This document shows positions 1 to 8,916 of a DNA stretch of 64,000 nt, one piece after another (positions within the stretch are counted from its first letter, which is position 1; every line of letters begins with the position of its first letter). Below the pieces are notes generated by a model. The model made no database searches and had not been told where the DNA came from. It saw only the letters and a program-made list of their open reading frames with translations. Source of the stretch: Nibribacter ruber (GTDB taxonomy: Bacteria > Bacteroidota > Bacteroidia > Cytophagales > Hymenobacteraceae); NCBI RefSeq assembly GCF_009913235.1, contig NZ_CP047897.1, positions 4,153,001-4,217,000 of the forward strand, read 5' to 3'. The translations under genes were made by a program, and so were the position numbers.

Positions 1-1278
1 CTGCGCCAGCGGCTCTGTAGAAAACCGTTGGAACCGCGGGTTCAGTATCGGCTGCACCTGGTCATACTGCGTGCCTGAGCCTGCAAACTGCACTCCGGTC
101 TGTAAGGCATTGAAGGCAGGAATATTAGTCTGCGCCCCTACAACGTAGAAAACAGGTACTTTGGCAGACCGTATTTTTTGCAGCCAGGCTTGTCCTACGC
201 CGCTCATGCTTGGGAATTGGTGCAAAATGGCGGCGTCATAGGGCGCTGAAAATCTAGGGCTCTGAAACGGACCAACCACCACTTCTACCTGCAACAGCGG
301 GTTGGTAGCCAAGGCCGCCCTTAATGCTTTAATGTCGGGGTGGGGAGCGGTGGCGGCCAGCAGGATGTTCAATTTGCCCTTCACCACTTCCAGATAGGCA
401 TGACGCCTGTTGTTGACCTGCGTGAACTCCTGGGCCAATGGCTGCACCACCACCTCATAATGCTTCTTGCCTAGCTGCGCAGAGGTAAGCTGAAAGGTAG
501 TGGAAACAAAGCCGCTTCGGGGCAAGGTGACACGTTTGGTGAGCAGGGTCTTGCCGTTCTCCTGCAACAGCACCGTAGCCCCAGGTCCGGCATAACCCTG
601 GTGCCTGAGCGTGACTTTCAAAGGAAAAGACGTGCCCGAATAATTGATTTTGTTGTATTCCAGATCTGCCAGCACCACGTCTTTTCTTGGAATGGTATCG
701 CCTAAGGCCAAAGGGTAGATTCTGCTCCGGTAGGACTGATAAGTAGGAGTGGGGCCGAGGTTGTGCACGCCGTCAGACACCAACACGGTCGCCACCAGGT
801 TCTGGCCACCATAGGTTTCGTCAACCCCATGTAGCAGCGCGTGCAGGTTGGTGACAGGCGCCCTAAAAGCCGATTTAGACAAAGGCACCAGCCCCGACGA
901 ATCACTGCCCGCCATGGTCTGCACCTCTACCCGAAGCCCTTTGTTTCTGAGTTTTTCCGCCAGCCCTTCCAAGCCTTGCAGTGTCTGGCTAAGTGCCGCT
1001 GCTGGCGTGAACAACTGCACCGACTGCGAATTGTCCAAGGCCAGCACTACGGTAGGTTTGAGTTCTTCCTGTTTGATGATGCGCGTGTACGGCTCCAGCA
1101 GCAGAAACGCGACTAACGTAATCAGCAGCGCCCGCAAAGTAGCCAGCACCCATTTCACCCCAAGGGGCCACGGTCCCTGGTCCTTCCGGTACAACAGCCA
1201 CGCCATCCCCACGCCCAGCGCCAGGCAAAGCAGCCCGTACCAGGGAGAATAGACCGTATGAAGTTGGAACGTGGGCAC
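1..1278 (-). CDS. VWA-like membrane protein, partial (C-terminus off the left edge)
   Basis: One open frame runs from a GTG at 1278 to the window edge, about 426 codons. An in-frame TAG lies just upstream and no ATG occurs before about residue 25, so GTG is the best start. Two hydrophobic segments (about residues 13-30 and 43-62) are followed by a D-x-S-x-S motif (DNSQS, residues 82-86), the MIDAS signature of von Willebrand factor A folds, and later by LVSDGVHN, a typical VWA strand and turn. The rest looks like an extracytoplasmic beta-rich domain. Bacteroidota carry membrane proteins of this kind near aerotolerance-type operons. The exact role is unknown, and the family call rests on motifs only. 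Confidence 0.7.
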   Translation of the reverse strand, partial: MPTFQLHTVYSPWYGLLCLALGVGMAWLLYRKDQGPWPLGVKWVLATLRALLITLVAFLLLEPYTRIIKQEELKPTVVLALDNSQSVQLFTPAAALSQTLQGLEGLAEKLRNKGLRVEVQTMAGSDSSGLVPLSKSAFRAPVTNLHALLHGVDETYGGQNLVATVLVSDGVHNLGPTPTYQSYRSRIYPLALGDTIPRKDVVLADLEYNKINYSGTSFPLKVTLRHQGYAGPGATVLLQENGKTLLTKRVTLPRSGFVSTTFQLTSAQLGKKHYEVVVQPLAQEFTQVNNRRHAYLEVVKGKLNILLAATAPHPDIKALRAALATNPLLQVEVVVGPFQSPRFSAPYDAAILHQFPSMSGVGQAWLQKIRSAKVPVFYVVGAQTNIPAFNALQTGVQFAGSGTQYDQVQPILNPRFQRFSTEPLAQ

Positions 1279-1384
1279 AGGCAGAAGATTAGCGCAACTC
1301 TATCATTTAGCAAGATAGAACAAGTTCTATACAACGCATAAGACTTTTGAGTTGAACTTGTTTTGCGGGTGGGTTATTGCCTAC

Positions 1385-1424
1385 CCGTTTTTAGGCTGTT
1401 TTGGTGGAAATAGGGGAAAAACGA
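1385..1424. repeat. 40-bp intergenic palindrome, diverged copy
   Basis: The left arm ccgtttttaggctgttttgg is intact and the right arm is partly decayed (ggggaaaaacg). It belongs to the family whose typical arms are ccgtttttggcctgttttcc and its reverse complement. Confidence 0.55.
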
Positions 1425-1856
1425 GCATAGACACTCATCGGAGCTGCACACTCTATGAGGTCGTAAATAGTCCTGAGTCTTGAGTCGCGAGTCTTGAGTC
1501 ACAGTAGATTTCCGCCCGCAGGGCGATAAAGGCATTGCAACCTCTCCACCAGCAGTCCGCCTACCCTCGACTGAGGGAAAAGAGACTGGTCAATTTAAGT
1601 CTCTTTTCACGAGGGAGAAAGTAATGTCTGTTCTAATGGCAGAGGCGTAAGTTCACCATGAAACGAATCACCTTAGCCAAGTGCAGAAAACGAAGAAAAG
1701 CTGTTTGAGCGGCAGCGAGTTTCTTTTCTTCTTGATTCTTTTGGTTACTTTTCTCATCAAGGAGAAAAGTGACAAACTCAGGCAGAAAGCAAGGAAAGTA
1801 GAAGTTGAGGAAGGACGGGGTTGAGAGATAACTGCTATTTGACAGACAGTCAGAGT

Positions 1857-1973
1857 CGTCGGTGAGAACACCAACAACGGCGGGGGAACCAAATCAACTG
1901 ATGTAAACACCCCTCTTCTGAGCTGCCGCTCGGTGCCTCAAACTCCCGTTTAGGCAATCCTCAAGGGGAGAAT
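1857..1973 (-). repeat. Composite dispersed repeat, copy A
   Basis: On the minus strand it reads gattctccccttgagga, then a gagtttgagg block, then gaagaggggtgtttaca, then a hairpin part ttgttggtgttctcacc. The same blocks occur in the same order on the plus strand at 7420-7550, so this is one repeat family in two orientations. Confidence 0.6.
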
Positions 1974-2075
1974 CCGCATTTAGCCATGTAGATAAGGGGA
2001 GGAGAAAGAGCGGAGGGAATATGGGCGGCAGATTTGGAAAGAATTACCCACGCCTCCTTAACCCTACAGCGCAAT

Positions 2076-2116
2076 AAAAAAGCCGATGCTCTGGTATCCA
2101 CCCAAAACATCGGCTA
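2076..2116 (-). terminator. Rho-independent terminator of fabG
   Basis: Arms agccgatg (2081-2088) and catcggct (2109-2116) flank a 20-nt loop. Read on the minus strand, the hairpin is followed by a run of T. It lies about 40 bp after the fabG stop. Confidence 0.7.
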
Positions 2117-2158
2117 AAAATAATCTAGAGTCTAACGTCTAGAATCTACTATTTAAAA

Positions 2159-2905
2159 CTAGGTCAGCATCCCGCCATCCACTTGCAGGGTCTGGCCGGT
2201 CACATAAGAAGAAAGATCAGAGGCCAGGAACACGCAGGCGTTGGCAACATCCTCAGGAGAGCCGCCGCGCTTTAACGGAATGGCTTTGCGCCACTCAGCC
2301 ACGGTAGCGGCATCCAGCTCATCGGTCATGTCAGTTTCAATGAAACCGGGCGCAATGGCGTTGCTCCTGATGTTTCTAGAACCTAATTCCAACGCCACCG
2401 ACTTGGTAAAGCCAATGATACCGGCTTTAGAGGCGGCGTAATTGGCCTGGCCCGCGTTGCCTTTAATACCCACCACAGACGTCATGTTAATGATAGATCC
2501 GCTCTTGGCGCGCATCATGTGTTTGGTGGCGGTTTTGGTCAGGTTGAAGACAGATTTCAGGTTGGTGTTGATGACGGCATCCCACTGCTCCTCAGACATG
2601 CGCATGAGCAGGCCGTCTTTGGTGATGCCGGCGTTGTTCACCAGCACGTCTAGCTTCCCGAAGTCCTTCACCACGTTCTCCACCAGCTCTTCGGCTTGCT
2701 TGAAGTCTGAGGCGTCTGAACGGTAGCCTTTGGCCTGAATGCCGTATTCTGCCAGTTCCTGCTCCAAGGCCTGGCCTTTTTCTACGCTAGACAAATAGGT
2801 GAAGGCCACATTGGCGCCCATCTCTGCATATTTCTTGGCAATAGCACGGCCAATGCCTTTAGAGGCGCCGGTTACCAAGGCAACTTTTCCTTCCAGTAAT
2901 TTCAT
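2159..2905 (-). CDS. fabG: 3-oxoacyl-[acyl-carrier-protein] reductase
   Basis: NADPH-dependent reductase of the short-chain dehydrogenase family, which reduces 3-oxoacyl-ACP in each cycle of fatty-acid elongation in the cytoplasm. Visible features are the nucleotide-binding loop TGASKGIG (12-19), NNAG (90-93) and the catalytic triad S143, Y156, K160 (YAASK). The length of 248 aa fits FabG. The start at MKLLEGKVALV is preferred because the longer frame adds 14 residues with no homology-like content. It stands alone, with a terminator just downstream. Confidence 0.93.
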   Translation of the reverse strand: MKLLEGKVALVTGASKGIGRAIAKKYAEMGANVAFTYLSSVEKGQALEQELAEYGIQAKGYRSDASDFKQAEELVENVVKDFGKLDVLVNNAGITKDGLLMRMSEEQWDAVINTNLKSVFNLTKTATKHMMRAKSGSIINMTSVVGIKGNAGQANYAASKAGIIGFTKSVALELGSRNIRSNAIAPGFIETDMTDELDAATVAEWRKAIPLKRGGSPEDVANACVFLASDLSSYVTGQTLQVDGGMLT

Positions 2906-3015
2906 AGGTCTTGATTTGGCGTCTGCGCGGTCAACCAGCACAGACAAGCATGTTCAGCCCCAAAGATACTAATTGCCCGCGTTTGCGAAAGCACCCGCAC
3001 AAGAATTACCTACCT

Positions 3016-3057
3016 GTCGTTTTTAGGCTTTTTTCCAGAAAACAGCCTAAAAACGAC
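3016..3057. repeat. 40-bp intergenic palindrome
   Basis: Arms gtcgtttttaggctt and its complement around a tttccagaaa centre. It sits between the fabG start and the 3' end of the TPR gene. Confidence 0.8.
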
Positions 3058-3059
3058 GC

Positions 3060-3800
3060 TTACTTGCAGAAGCGCTGCAGCGCCGTACCCGCCTGCGGAT
3101 TGCCCAGCTCATAGGAGCGCTGCCAGTCTGCGCAGGCGTCTTTGCGCTTGCGCTGGGTGTATTTGAGTACGCCGCGGTTGTAATAGGCCTCGTCCATCTG
3201 CGGGTCCAGGGCAATGGCCTGGTCATAATCGGCTAAGGCCATGGGGTATTGCTTCTGGCGCATGCGCAGGTTGGCGCGGTTCAGGTAGGCTACGCTATAG
3301 TCTTGCTGCAGGGCAATGGCCTGGGTAAAGTCAGCGATGGCGCCTTTGCTGTCGCGCAGGCGCGCTTTGTTGAGGCCCCGGTTGTTATACGCCTTGGCGT
3401 AATTGGGCTGAAAGGCAATGGCCTGGTTGTAGTCCTGAATGGCGGCTTTGTACTGCTTCTGGTTTTGTTTAATGTCGCCCCTGAACTTATATGACTCTGC
3501 GTCTTGCGGCAAAAGTGAAATGGCCTTGGTAAAATCGGCTGTGGCCCCCGTGTAGTCGCTGGACTCATATTTGGCGATGCCGCGCAAACGATACAAGTTG
3601 CCGTCGTCGGGCTTTTTGGCGATGGCCTGGTCATACTCCGTGATGGCCCCTATGTAGTCCTTCTTGCTGACCCGTTCCAGGCCTTCGCGCGAGTGAGTCT
3701 TGGCCGTGTTACAGCCCGCCAAAGAAAAAAGAATCAAGAATGCTACCAGAACGCCCCTTTGGCGCAACAGTTGGCTAGCAGAAGAAAGTACGGTGGTCAT
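3060..3800 (-). CDS. TPR-repeat lipoprotein
   Basis: A 246-aa protein with a lipoprotein signal peptide (hydrophobic 17-28, lipobox LAGC with C30), followed by about six tetratricopeptide repeats of 34 residues, recognisable from recurring A-x-x-D-Y/F-x-x-A-I and A-Y-x-N-R-G elements. The sequence predicts a periplasmic, membrane-anchored protein-interaction scaffold. Such TPR lipoproteins often take part in envelope assembly, but nothing here names a partner. It ends beside a 40-bp palindrome. Confidence 0.85.
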   Translation of the reverse strand: MTTVLSSASQLLRQRGVLVAFLILFSLAGCNTAKTHSREGLERVSKKDYIGAITEYDQAIAKKPDDGNLYRLRGIAKYESSDYTGATADFTKAISLLPQDAESYKFRGDIKQNQKQYKAAIQDYNQAIAFQPNYAKAYNNRGLNKARLRDSKGAIADFTQAIALQQDYSVAYLNRANLRMRQKQYPMALADYDQAIALDPQMDEAYYNRGVLKYTQRKRKDACADWQRSYELGNPQAGTALQRFCK

Positions 3801-4000
3801 ACGTCAAGAAGGTAAGATTGCTGCTACATACTCTTTTTAGCGAATATTGTTATACGAACATATAGGGATGTGCATCTGAAAACCGGCCGCAGAAGGTTTC
3901 CAGACGCCGCATTTCCACGCCAGTTCTTACAAGTTTTGCCCGACGGGTAGGATGAAAATCAGGGGAATAGCGTAATTTGGTGAACACAAGCCTGAAAACT

Positions 4001-4582
4001 ATGAACAGACAAACCTTCTCCTTTTTATCCTTGGGCACCCTGCTCTTGGGCCTTTGCTTTTTATTCAGTTGCAGTGCCCAGACCTCGGCCACGGGCAGTA
4101 AAGCCAATCCTTCAGAAACCACCGTTTACATAGTGCGCCACGGCGAAAAGGCCCCGTCTTCTGGCGCCATGACCGATGACCCGTCTCTGTCTGAGACCGG
4201 CAAGGCCCGCGCCCAGGCCCTGAAAGCCCAGTTGGGCACCGCGCCCGTGAAAGCCTTGTACGCCACCAAATACAAACGCACCCAGGAAACGCTTCAGCCA
4301 TTGAGCGAAGCCCTAAAACTTCCCGTTCAAATTTACGAAGCTTCTGATTTTGCCGGGCTGGCCGCCAAGGTAAAAGAAGCGCACGCTGGCCAGACGGTGG
4401 TCATTGCGGGCCATTCCAACACGGTGCTGTCTTTGGTAGAAGCCTTCGGGGTCCAGAAACCATTTGCCGCCGTAGCCGACCACGAATATGACTACCTGTT
4501 CAAAGTCACCTTGACCCCGGACCAACCCGCCACCGTGCAAGTCATGAAATACGGCGCGGCCTCTGTGGCACCTGCCAAGTAA
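4001..4582 (+). CDS. Histidine phosphatase family lipoprotein (SixA/phosphoglycerate mutase-like)
   Basis: Starts at MNRQTFSF, with a lipobox around C24 (LFSC), so it is probably lipid-anchored in the envelope. The catalytic RHG motif is VYIVRHGEK (R46, H47), and a second histidine lies in VIAGHSNTV. The fold belongs to the histidine phosphatase superfamily, which transfers phosphate through a phosphohistidine. The substrate cannot be told. An upstream in-frame start at 3977 would add eight residues before the signal peptide and is less likely. Confidence 0.85.
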   Translation: MNRQTFSFLSLGTLLLGLCFLFSCSAQTSATGSKANPSETTVYIVRHGEKAPSSGAMTDDPSLSETGKARAQALKAQLGTAPVKALYATKYKRTQETLQPLSEALKLPVQIYEASDFAGLAAKVKEAHAGQTVVIAGHSNTVLSLVEAFGVQKPFAAVADHEYDYLFKVTLTPDQPATVQVMKYGAASVAPAK

Positions 4583-4606
4583 GGGACTTTTACCACCTTA
4601 ACATTT

Positions 4607-4654
4607 AAAGTCGTTTTTGGTCTGATTTCTAGAAATCAGGCCAAAAACGACTTT
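4607..4654. repeat. 40-bp intergenic palindrome
   Basis: Arms aaagtcgtttttggtctgat and its near complement, centre ttctagaa. It lies 25 bp after the phosphatase stop and could work as a transcription terminator. Confidence 0.8.
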
Positions 4655-4843
4655 TGTTTTATGAGCAAGTAACAGTAGGGAAGAGGCACACATCCCTTAT
4701 GACTGCAGGATTTTAGTCTGAGTTTTTACAGGACACAATCAGAAAAACAGGGCGTTCGTCCTGAGCAAACGCCCGTTGGTGTATTAGTTTTCATAGGCGT
4801 GAACAGGCATGATAAGTTTGATCATTCCTTAACGCAACGACCT

Positions 4844-7270
4844 ATGAAAACTTCTACCATCGCCAAAATCACCGCCTCACTTTTCTTCGGATTCAACGCC
4901 CTTGCCGGTCAAGCCCAGACCCAGCCGGGCAAAGTAGCCGGCACCGTCAAAGACAGCCTCAATCAGCAGGTCCTACCATACGCCACCATTCTCCTCAAGA
5001 AGTATGAAGACGCCGCGTTCCTGCAGGCCGTAGTCACAGATGAGAAAGGTGCCTTTCAATTCAGCAACCTAGGCAAGGGCTTCTACTTTTTGACGGCAGA
5101 TTACCTGGGCTACAAGAAAGTGAAAGTAGACTCTTTGCAAGTGGCCTCTTCTGCCGAGAGCAAGCGGGTGATGGTCATTATGCCGCAGGACGCGAAATTG
5201 CTGAAGGCGGTGACCGTGACGGGCTACAAGCCCTTCATTGAGCAGCAGAACAACAAGCTGGTTTTGAACGTGGAGAACAGTCCGCTGGCCGCCGGCAGCA
5301 CCACCGATGAGGTCATTGCCAGAGCGCCCGGCGTGGTAGAGGCGAACGGCGGCTTTCAGGTACGCGGCAAGAACGCCCTGGTTTTGATTGATGGCCGCAG
5401 TACCAACCTCACCGGCGAGGACCTCAAGAACTACCTGAACTCTTTGCCCGCCAACGGCGTGTCTAAGGTAGAGGTAATGGCCAACCCATCTGCTAAATAT
5501 GACGCAGCGGGCGGTTCTGTCATCAATATTGTCACTACCAAAAGCAAAAACTACGGCACCAACGGTACCTTGACCACCGGCTTGGGCATGGGAGAGAAAG
5601 CCCGCTACAATGCCGGCCTCAGCCTGAACCACCGCACCCAGAAACTGAACGTGTACGGCAGCCTGGACCGCACCCACAGCCAACCCTTTACTACCATCAC
5701 CTCAGACCGGGCGCTTAGCGCAGAAAGCCGCGTGCAGGAAAACACGGCAGACCTGAAGACCATAGACAACAACTCCCTGAAAGCCGGCCTGGATTATGAA
5801 TTCAGCAAGAAGACCTCGGCGGGTGTTCTGGTGAGAGCCATGGTGAACGAGCGCGAAAGAGAAGGCCTCACCAATTCCCGCATTGCCCAGGGTGCTGCTC
5901 CGCTGGCTTCTTCTCAGGTGAGCACCAACGGCAATAGTTTGGTGGTAAGCCCTTCGGTGAACGTGTACTACCGCACTGTTTTAGACTCTGTGGGCACAGA
6001 ACTACGCCTGGCCGCCGACTACTTTAGCTACGGCAAAGACCTGAAGAACCAGTTCCAGACCAGTTACTTTGACGCCAACGGCGCCGAGAACCAACCTGAC
6101 ATGTTCTTGCGCGACAACTCGCCGGCGGGTAACAGCGTGCAGACCGTGACGGCAGACATCACCAGGCCTTTGAAAAACGGCACCCTGGAAGCTGGTTTAA
6201 AGACCACCTTCACCAAAACCGACAATGACATTTTCTGGGAGGGTCGCACCGCTGAGCAAGACTGGACTGTAGACGCTGGCAAAACTAACCACTTCATCTA
6301 CCGTGAGAACATCAACGCCGCTTACGCTTCTTACAGCACAAAAATCAAAGACCTAAGCTTACAAGTAGGGCTTCGCGCCGAGCAAACCAACACCAAGGGT
6401 ACTTCTGTCACGCTGGGCCAAACCAACCCCAACAGCTATTTCCACCTGTTCCCGAGCGTGTCTGGCCAATACAAGCTCTCTGAGAAGCAGGAGATAGGAG
6501 TATCTTACCGCAAGAAGATTGACCGCTTTCGGTTTGATATTGTGAACCCTTTTGTGACCTACATCAGCCAGTATTCTTACGCCCAGGGCAACCCAAACGT
6601 GCAGCCGTCTATCTCGCATAACTTTGAACTGTCACACAGCTACAACAATGAGTGGTTCTCTGCCCTGAGCTACGGCCGTCACCTGAACGTGCTCTCTGAA
6701 GTGGTGAAGCCGCTGGAAGGAACCAAGGCCACCATCCATTCCTTCGCCAACTTCAGCGCCGCCGACCAATGGAGCGGTTCTGTGACGCACGCCAAAGGCC
6801 TGTTCTCTGGCAAATGGAACGCCAGTAACACCGTGGGTTTCCTCTACGCCAATGTACACGGTCCTGCCGCTCAGTTCAGTCAAGCCAACGTGGCGTTCAT
6901 GGTGTCCAGCAACAACACCTTCCAGCTGGGCAAAGGGTTTAAAGCCGAAGTCTTCGTGAACTACACCTCGCCGCTGACCTTCGGGGCGTTTGCCTTCAAA
7001 GCCAACTACGGCGGCAACCTGGGTCTTTCTAAGTCTGTGCTCAACAACCAAGGCACGCTTACCTTGAACGTGGCCGATGTGTTCAACACCCGCACGCAGC
7101 GCTATTCTACAGATTCTTACGGCATACAGGCCCTGACTGAGAATAAAACCGAAAGCCGCGTGGTGCGCCTGAACTTCTCGTACCGCTTCGGGAACAAGAA
7201 TGTGAAAGCCAGCAAGAACCGCAGAACCGGCGTGGAGGAAGAGAAAATGCGCATGGAAAGCAACCAGTAA
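4844..7270 (+). CDS. Outer membrane beta-barrel protein with carboxypeptidase-regulatory-like N-terminus
   Basis: About 808 aa from MKTSTIAKITASLFF. A signal peptide ends near AGQAQ. Next comes a CarboxypepD_reg-like beta-sandwich (GKVAGTVKDSLNQQVLPYATILL), then a plug-like segment (TTDEVIARAPGV, VRGKNALVLIDGR, NPSAKYDAAGGSVINIVTTK), then a long barrel ending in a C-terminal strand RLNFSYRFG. This is the layout of the Bacteroidota outer-membrane beta-barrel family related to TonB-dependent receptors. The ligand is unknown. It resembles the gene at 32196 in layout. The ATG at 4844 is chosen because it directly precedes the signal peptide. Confidence 0.85.
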   Translation: MKTSTIAKITASLFFGFNALAGQAQTQPGKVAGTVKDSLNQQVLPYATILLKKYEDAAFLQAVVTDEKGAFQFSNLGKGFYFLTADYLGYKKVKVDSLQVASSAESKRVMVIMPQDAKLLKAVTVTGYKPFIEQQNNKLVLNVENSPLAAGSTTDEVIARAPGVVEANGGFQVRGKNALVLIDGRSTNLTGEDLKNYLNSLPANGVSKVEVMANPSAKYDAAGGSVINIVTTKSKNYGTNGTLTTGLGMGEKARYNAGLSLNHRTQKLNVYGSLDRTHSQPFTTITSDRALSAESRVQENTADLKTIDNNSLKAGLDYEFSKKTSAGVLVRAMVNEREREGLTNSRIAQGAAPLASSQVSTNGNSLVVSPSVNVYYRTVLDSVGTELRLAADYFSYGKDLKNQFQTSYFDANGAENQPDMFLRDNSPAGNSVQTVTADITRPLKNGTLEAGLKTTFTKTDNDIFWEGRTAEQDWTVDAGKTNHFIYRENINAAYASYSTKIKDLSLQVGLRAEQTNTKGTSVTLGQTNPNSYFHLFPSVSGQYKLSEKQEIGVSYRKKIDRFRFDIVNPFVTYISQYSYAQGNPNVQPSISHNFELSHSYNNEWFSALSYGRHLNVLSEVVKPLEGTKATIHSFANFSAADQWSGSVTHAKGLFSGKWNASNTVGFLYANVHGPAAQFSQANVAFMVSSNNTFQLGKGFKAEVFVNYTSPLTFGAFAFKANYGGNLGLSKSVLNNQGTLTLNVADVFNTRTQRYSTDSYGIQALTENKTESRVVRLNFSYRFGNKNVKASKNRRTGVEEEKMRMESNQ

Positions 7271-7332
7271 GATGCTGGATGTTAGACGCTAGATTCTAGA
7301 CATAAGACGCAAGACACAAGATGTAAGACAAG

Positions 7333-7384
7333 AGACTTTCGTTTTTGGCCTGATTTCTCCAAAACAGGCCAAAAACGAAAGTCT
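7333..7384. repeat. 40-bp intergenic palindrome
   Basis: Long arms agactttcgtttttggcctg and its complement, with a short tttctcca centre. Confidence 0.85.
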
Positions 7385-7419
7385 TGTTTCAAAAAGACGA
7401 ACTGCGCATGTTTAATGCA

Positions 7420-7550
7420 GATTCTCCCCTTGAGGATTACCCAAACGAGAGTTTGAGGTAGCGAGCGTAGCTCTGAAGAGGGGTGTTTACACAGGAGAGC
7501 AACTTTAATTTGTATTTCGCCGCCCTTGTTGGTGTTATCATCAACAAGCA
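7420..7550 (+). repeat. Composite dispersed repeat, copy B
   Basis: Blocks in order: gattctccccttgaggatta, gagagtttgaggtagcgagc, gaagaggggtgtttaca, then the hairpin ttgttggtgttatcatcaac. It matches copy A (1857-1973) in the opposite orientation. The hairpin part alone recurs at 13575-13604. Confidence 0.6.
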
Positions 7551-7606
7551 CCAGCCACCTCTCCAACTACCATTCCCAAGTAATCCACTAGCAAACCACC
7601 TTCGCT

Positions 7607-8866
7607 ATGAAAACCACCATCATTGGCCCGGCTAAAAGAGTACATAGATTTACCGGTCAAGGCTTTCGTTTTTCTGGAATTGGCTCTACTTTTAAGGAAG
7701 CGGAGGAAAGCCGCAGAGCAACTTACCATCACGTACAACAAGCAGTAGAAATGGCGCTTTGGCAGACAGTTAAAAAGTACCGGGTAGTCTTAGGGCATGT
7801 GGGCGTTTGGGTGGGTTTTCTGTTGCTGTGGGCAATCACGCTGGTGTCGGCCAATCCAGGAGCCAAGGTCAATGTGCTGCGCATGCTGGTGACGTTTCTG
7901 CCGGCGGCCTTTACGTTTTACGGAAGCAATTTTCTGTTCTTTACCTTCTTGCCGCGCCGCAAACCTTTGCAGTTACTGGCCGCAGAAGTAGTATTTTTTG
8001 CCTCTTGTCTCCTGGTGCTGCTCTTGACGGTGGGCACGTTCAGGCCCATGACCTACGGCAAGCCAGCCGATTGGCCTTCCCTGACGGATTTCCTATCTAC
8101 CCCTTTATGGCGGGACACCTTCTGGTTGTACATCTTGCTCACGGCGCTTTCTTTGGGCTACTATTACCTGCGGCAGAGCGGCAAGCGTTCCAAAGAACCC
8201 AAACTGACTTTAGAGCAAAAGCTGGAAGCCGAAAAAGGCAAACTGGAGGCCGAATACGCTTTCCTGAGAGCCCAGATCAATCCGCACTTTCTGCACAACA
8301 CGCTCAACTTCTTCTACGCCAAATCACTGGGTCATTCAGACGAGCTCTCTGACGGCATTCTCACGCTCTGCGACATTATGCGCTATTCTCTGGAGAGCGA
8401 AGAAGACGCCAAAGGCACGGTATTGCTCACCAAAGAAGTAGAGCATCTGCACAACGTCATCAAAATCAACCAGCTTCGGTTCAGTCACCGTTTGCAAATA
8501 GATTTTAAAATAGAAGGAGAGCTGGATAGCCTCAGAATCATTCCCCTGGTTTTAATTACGCTGGTAGAAAATGCCTTTAAGCACGGCGAAATGAACGATG
8601 CGCAACACCCCATTCAAATTGGTCTGGAGGTGCAAGACAATGGCGAAATTAAGTTTAGTGTGGCCAATAAAAAGCGGAAAGGTCCTAAAGAAACTTCGCA
8701 CGGCATTGGTCTGGACAACACCCGAAAACGCCTGGCCGCCGCCTATCCAAACGCCCACCAAGTGCAAGTACAAGAAGACGAAGAATTTTACGCCATCACC
8801 TTAACGGTACAACTGCCCCAATCACATTGCGCCAAAAGGTCTGCCGCTGCGGTCACCTATAGTTGA
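7607..8866 (+). CDS. LytS-type sensor histidine kinase
   Basis: A 419-aa membrane sensor kinase. The N-terminal part holds about four hydrophobic segments, then a short coiled stretch (LEQKLEAEKGKLEAE) and a His_kinase domain with the phosphoacceptor motif AQINPHFLHNTLNF, followed by an N-box-like LVENAFKHGE and an ATP-lid-like GIGLDNTRKRL. Its partner is the LytTR regulator that starts 50 bp downstream. The start is uncertain: MALWQTVKKYR at 7751 would begin just before the first membrane segment and may be the true start. The stimulus is unknown. Confidence 0.88.
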   Translation: MKTTIIGPAKRVHRFTGQGFRFSGIGSTFKEAEESRRATYHHVQQAVEMALWQTVKKYRVVLGHVGVWVGFLLLWAITLVSANPGAKVNVLRMLVTFLPAAFTFYGSNFLFFTFLPRRKPLQLLAAEVVFFASCLLVLLLTVGTFRPMTYGKPADWPSLTDFLSTPLWRDTFWLYILLTALSLGYYYLRQSGKRSKEPKLTLEQKLEAEKGKLEAEYAFLRAQINPHFLHNTLNFFYAKSLGHSDELSDGILTLCDIMRYSLESEEDAKGTVLLTKEVEHLHNVIKINQLRFSHRLQIDFKIEGELDSLRIIPLVLITLVENAFKHGEMNDAQHPIQIGLEVQDNGEIKFSVANKKRKGPKETSHGIGLDNTRKRLAAAYPNAHQVQVQEDEEFYAITLTVQLPQSHCAKRSAAAVTYS

Positions 8867-8916
8867 TTGCTGAATGTCAATTGCTGGCCCACTCTTAATT
8901 ATTAATTACCACCACC

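Larger units (their letters stand above)
1279..2075. other. Intergenic region rich in dispersed repeats
   Basis: No credible gene is seen. The stretch holds a diverged copy of the genome's 40-bp palindrome (1385-1424), short direct repeats of the gagtcttgagtc type near 1470-1500, and an inverted copy of a composite repeat (1857-1973) that recurs at 7420-7550. Short open frames here overlap the repeats and show no protein-like composition. Confidence 0.6.
7271..7606. other. Repeat-filled intergenic region
   Basis: Directly after the barrel stop come short direct repeats of the gttagacgctagattctaga type, then a 40-bp palindrome, then composite repeat copy B. No gene is seen. Confidence 0.6.

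Noticed and set aside
1668-1910. 80-codon minus-strand frame
   Set aside because: Low-complexity hydrophobic and basic composition over a repeat region, with no sign of selection for a protein.
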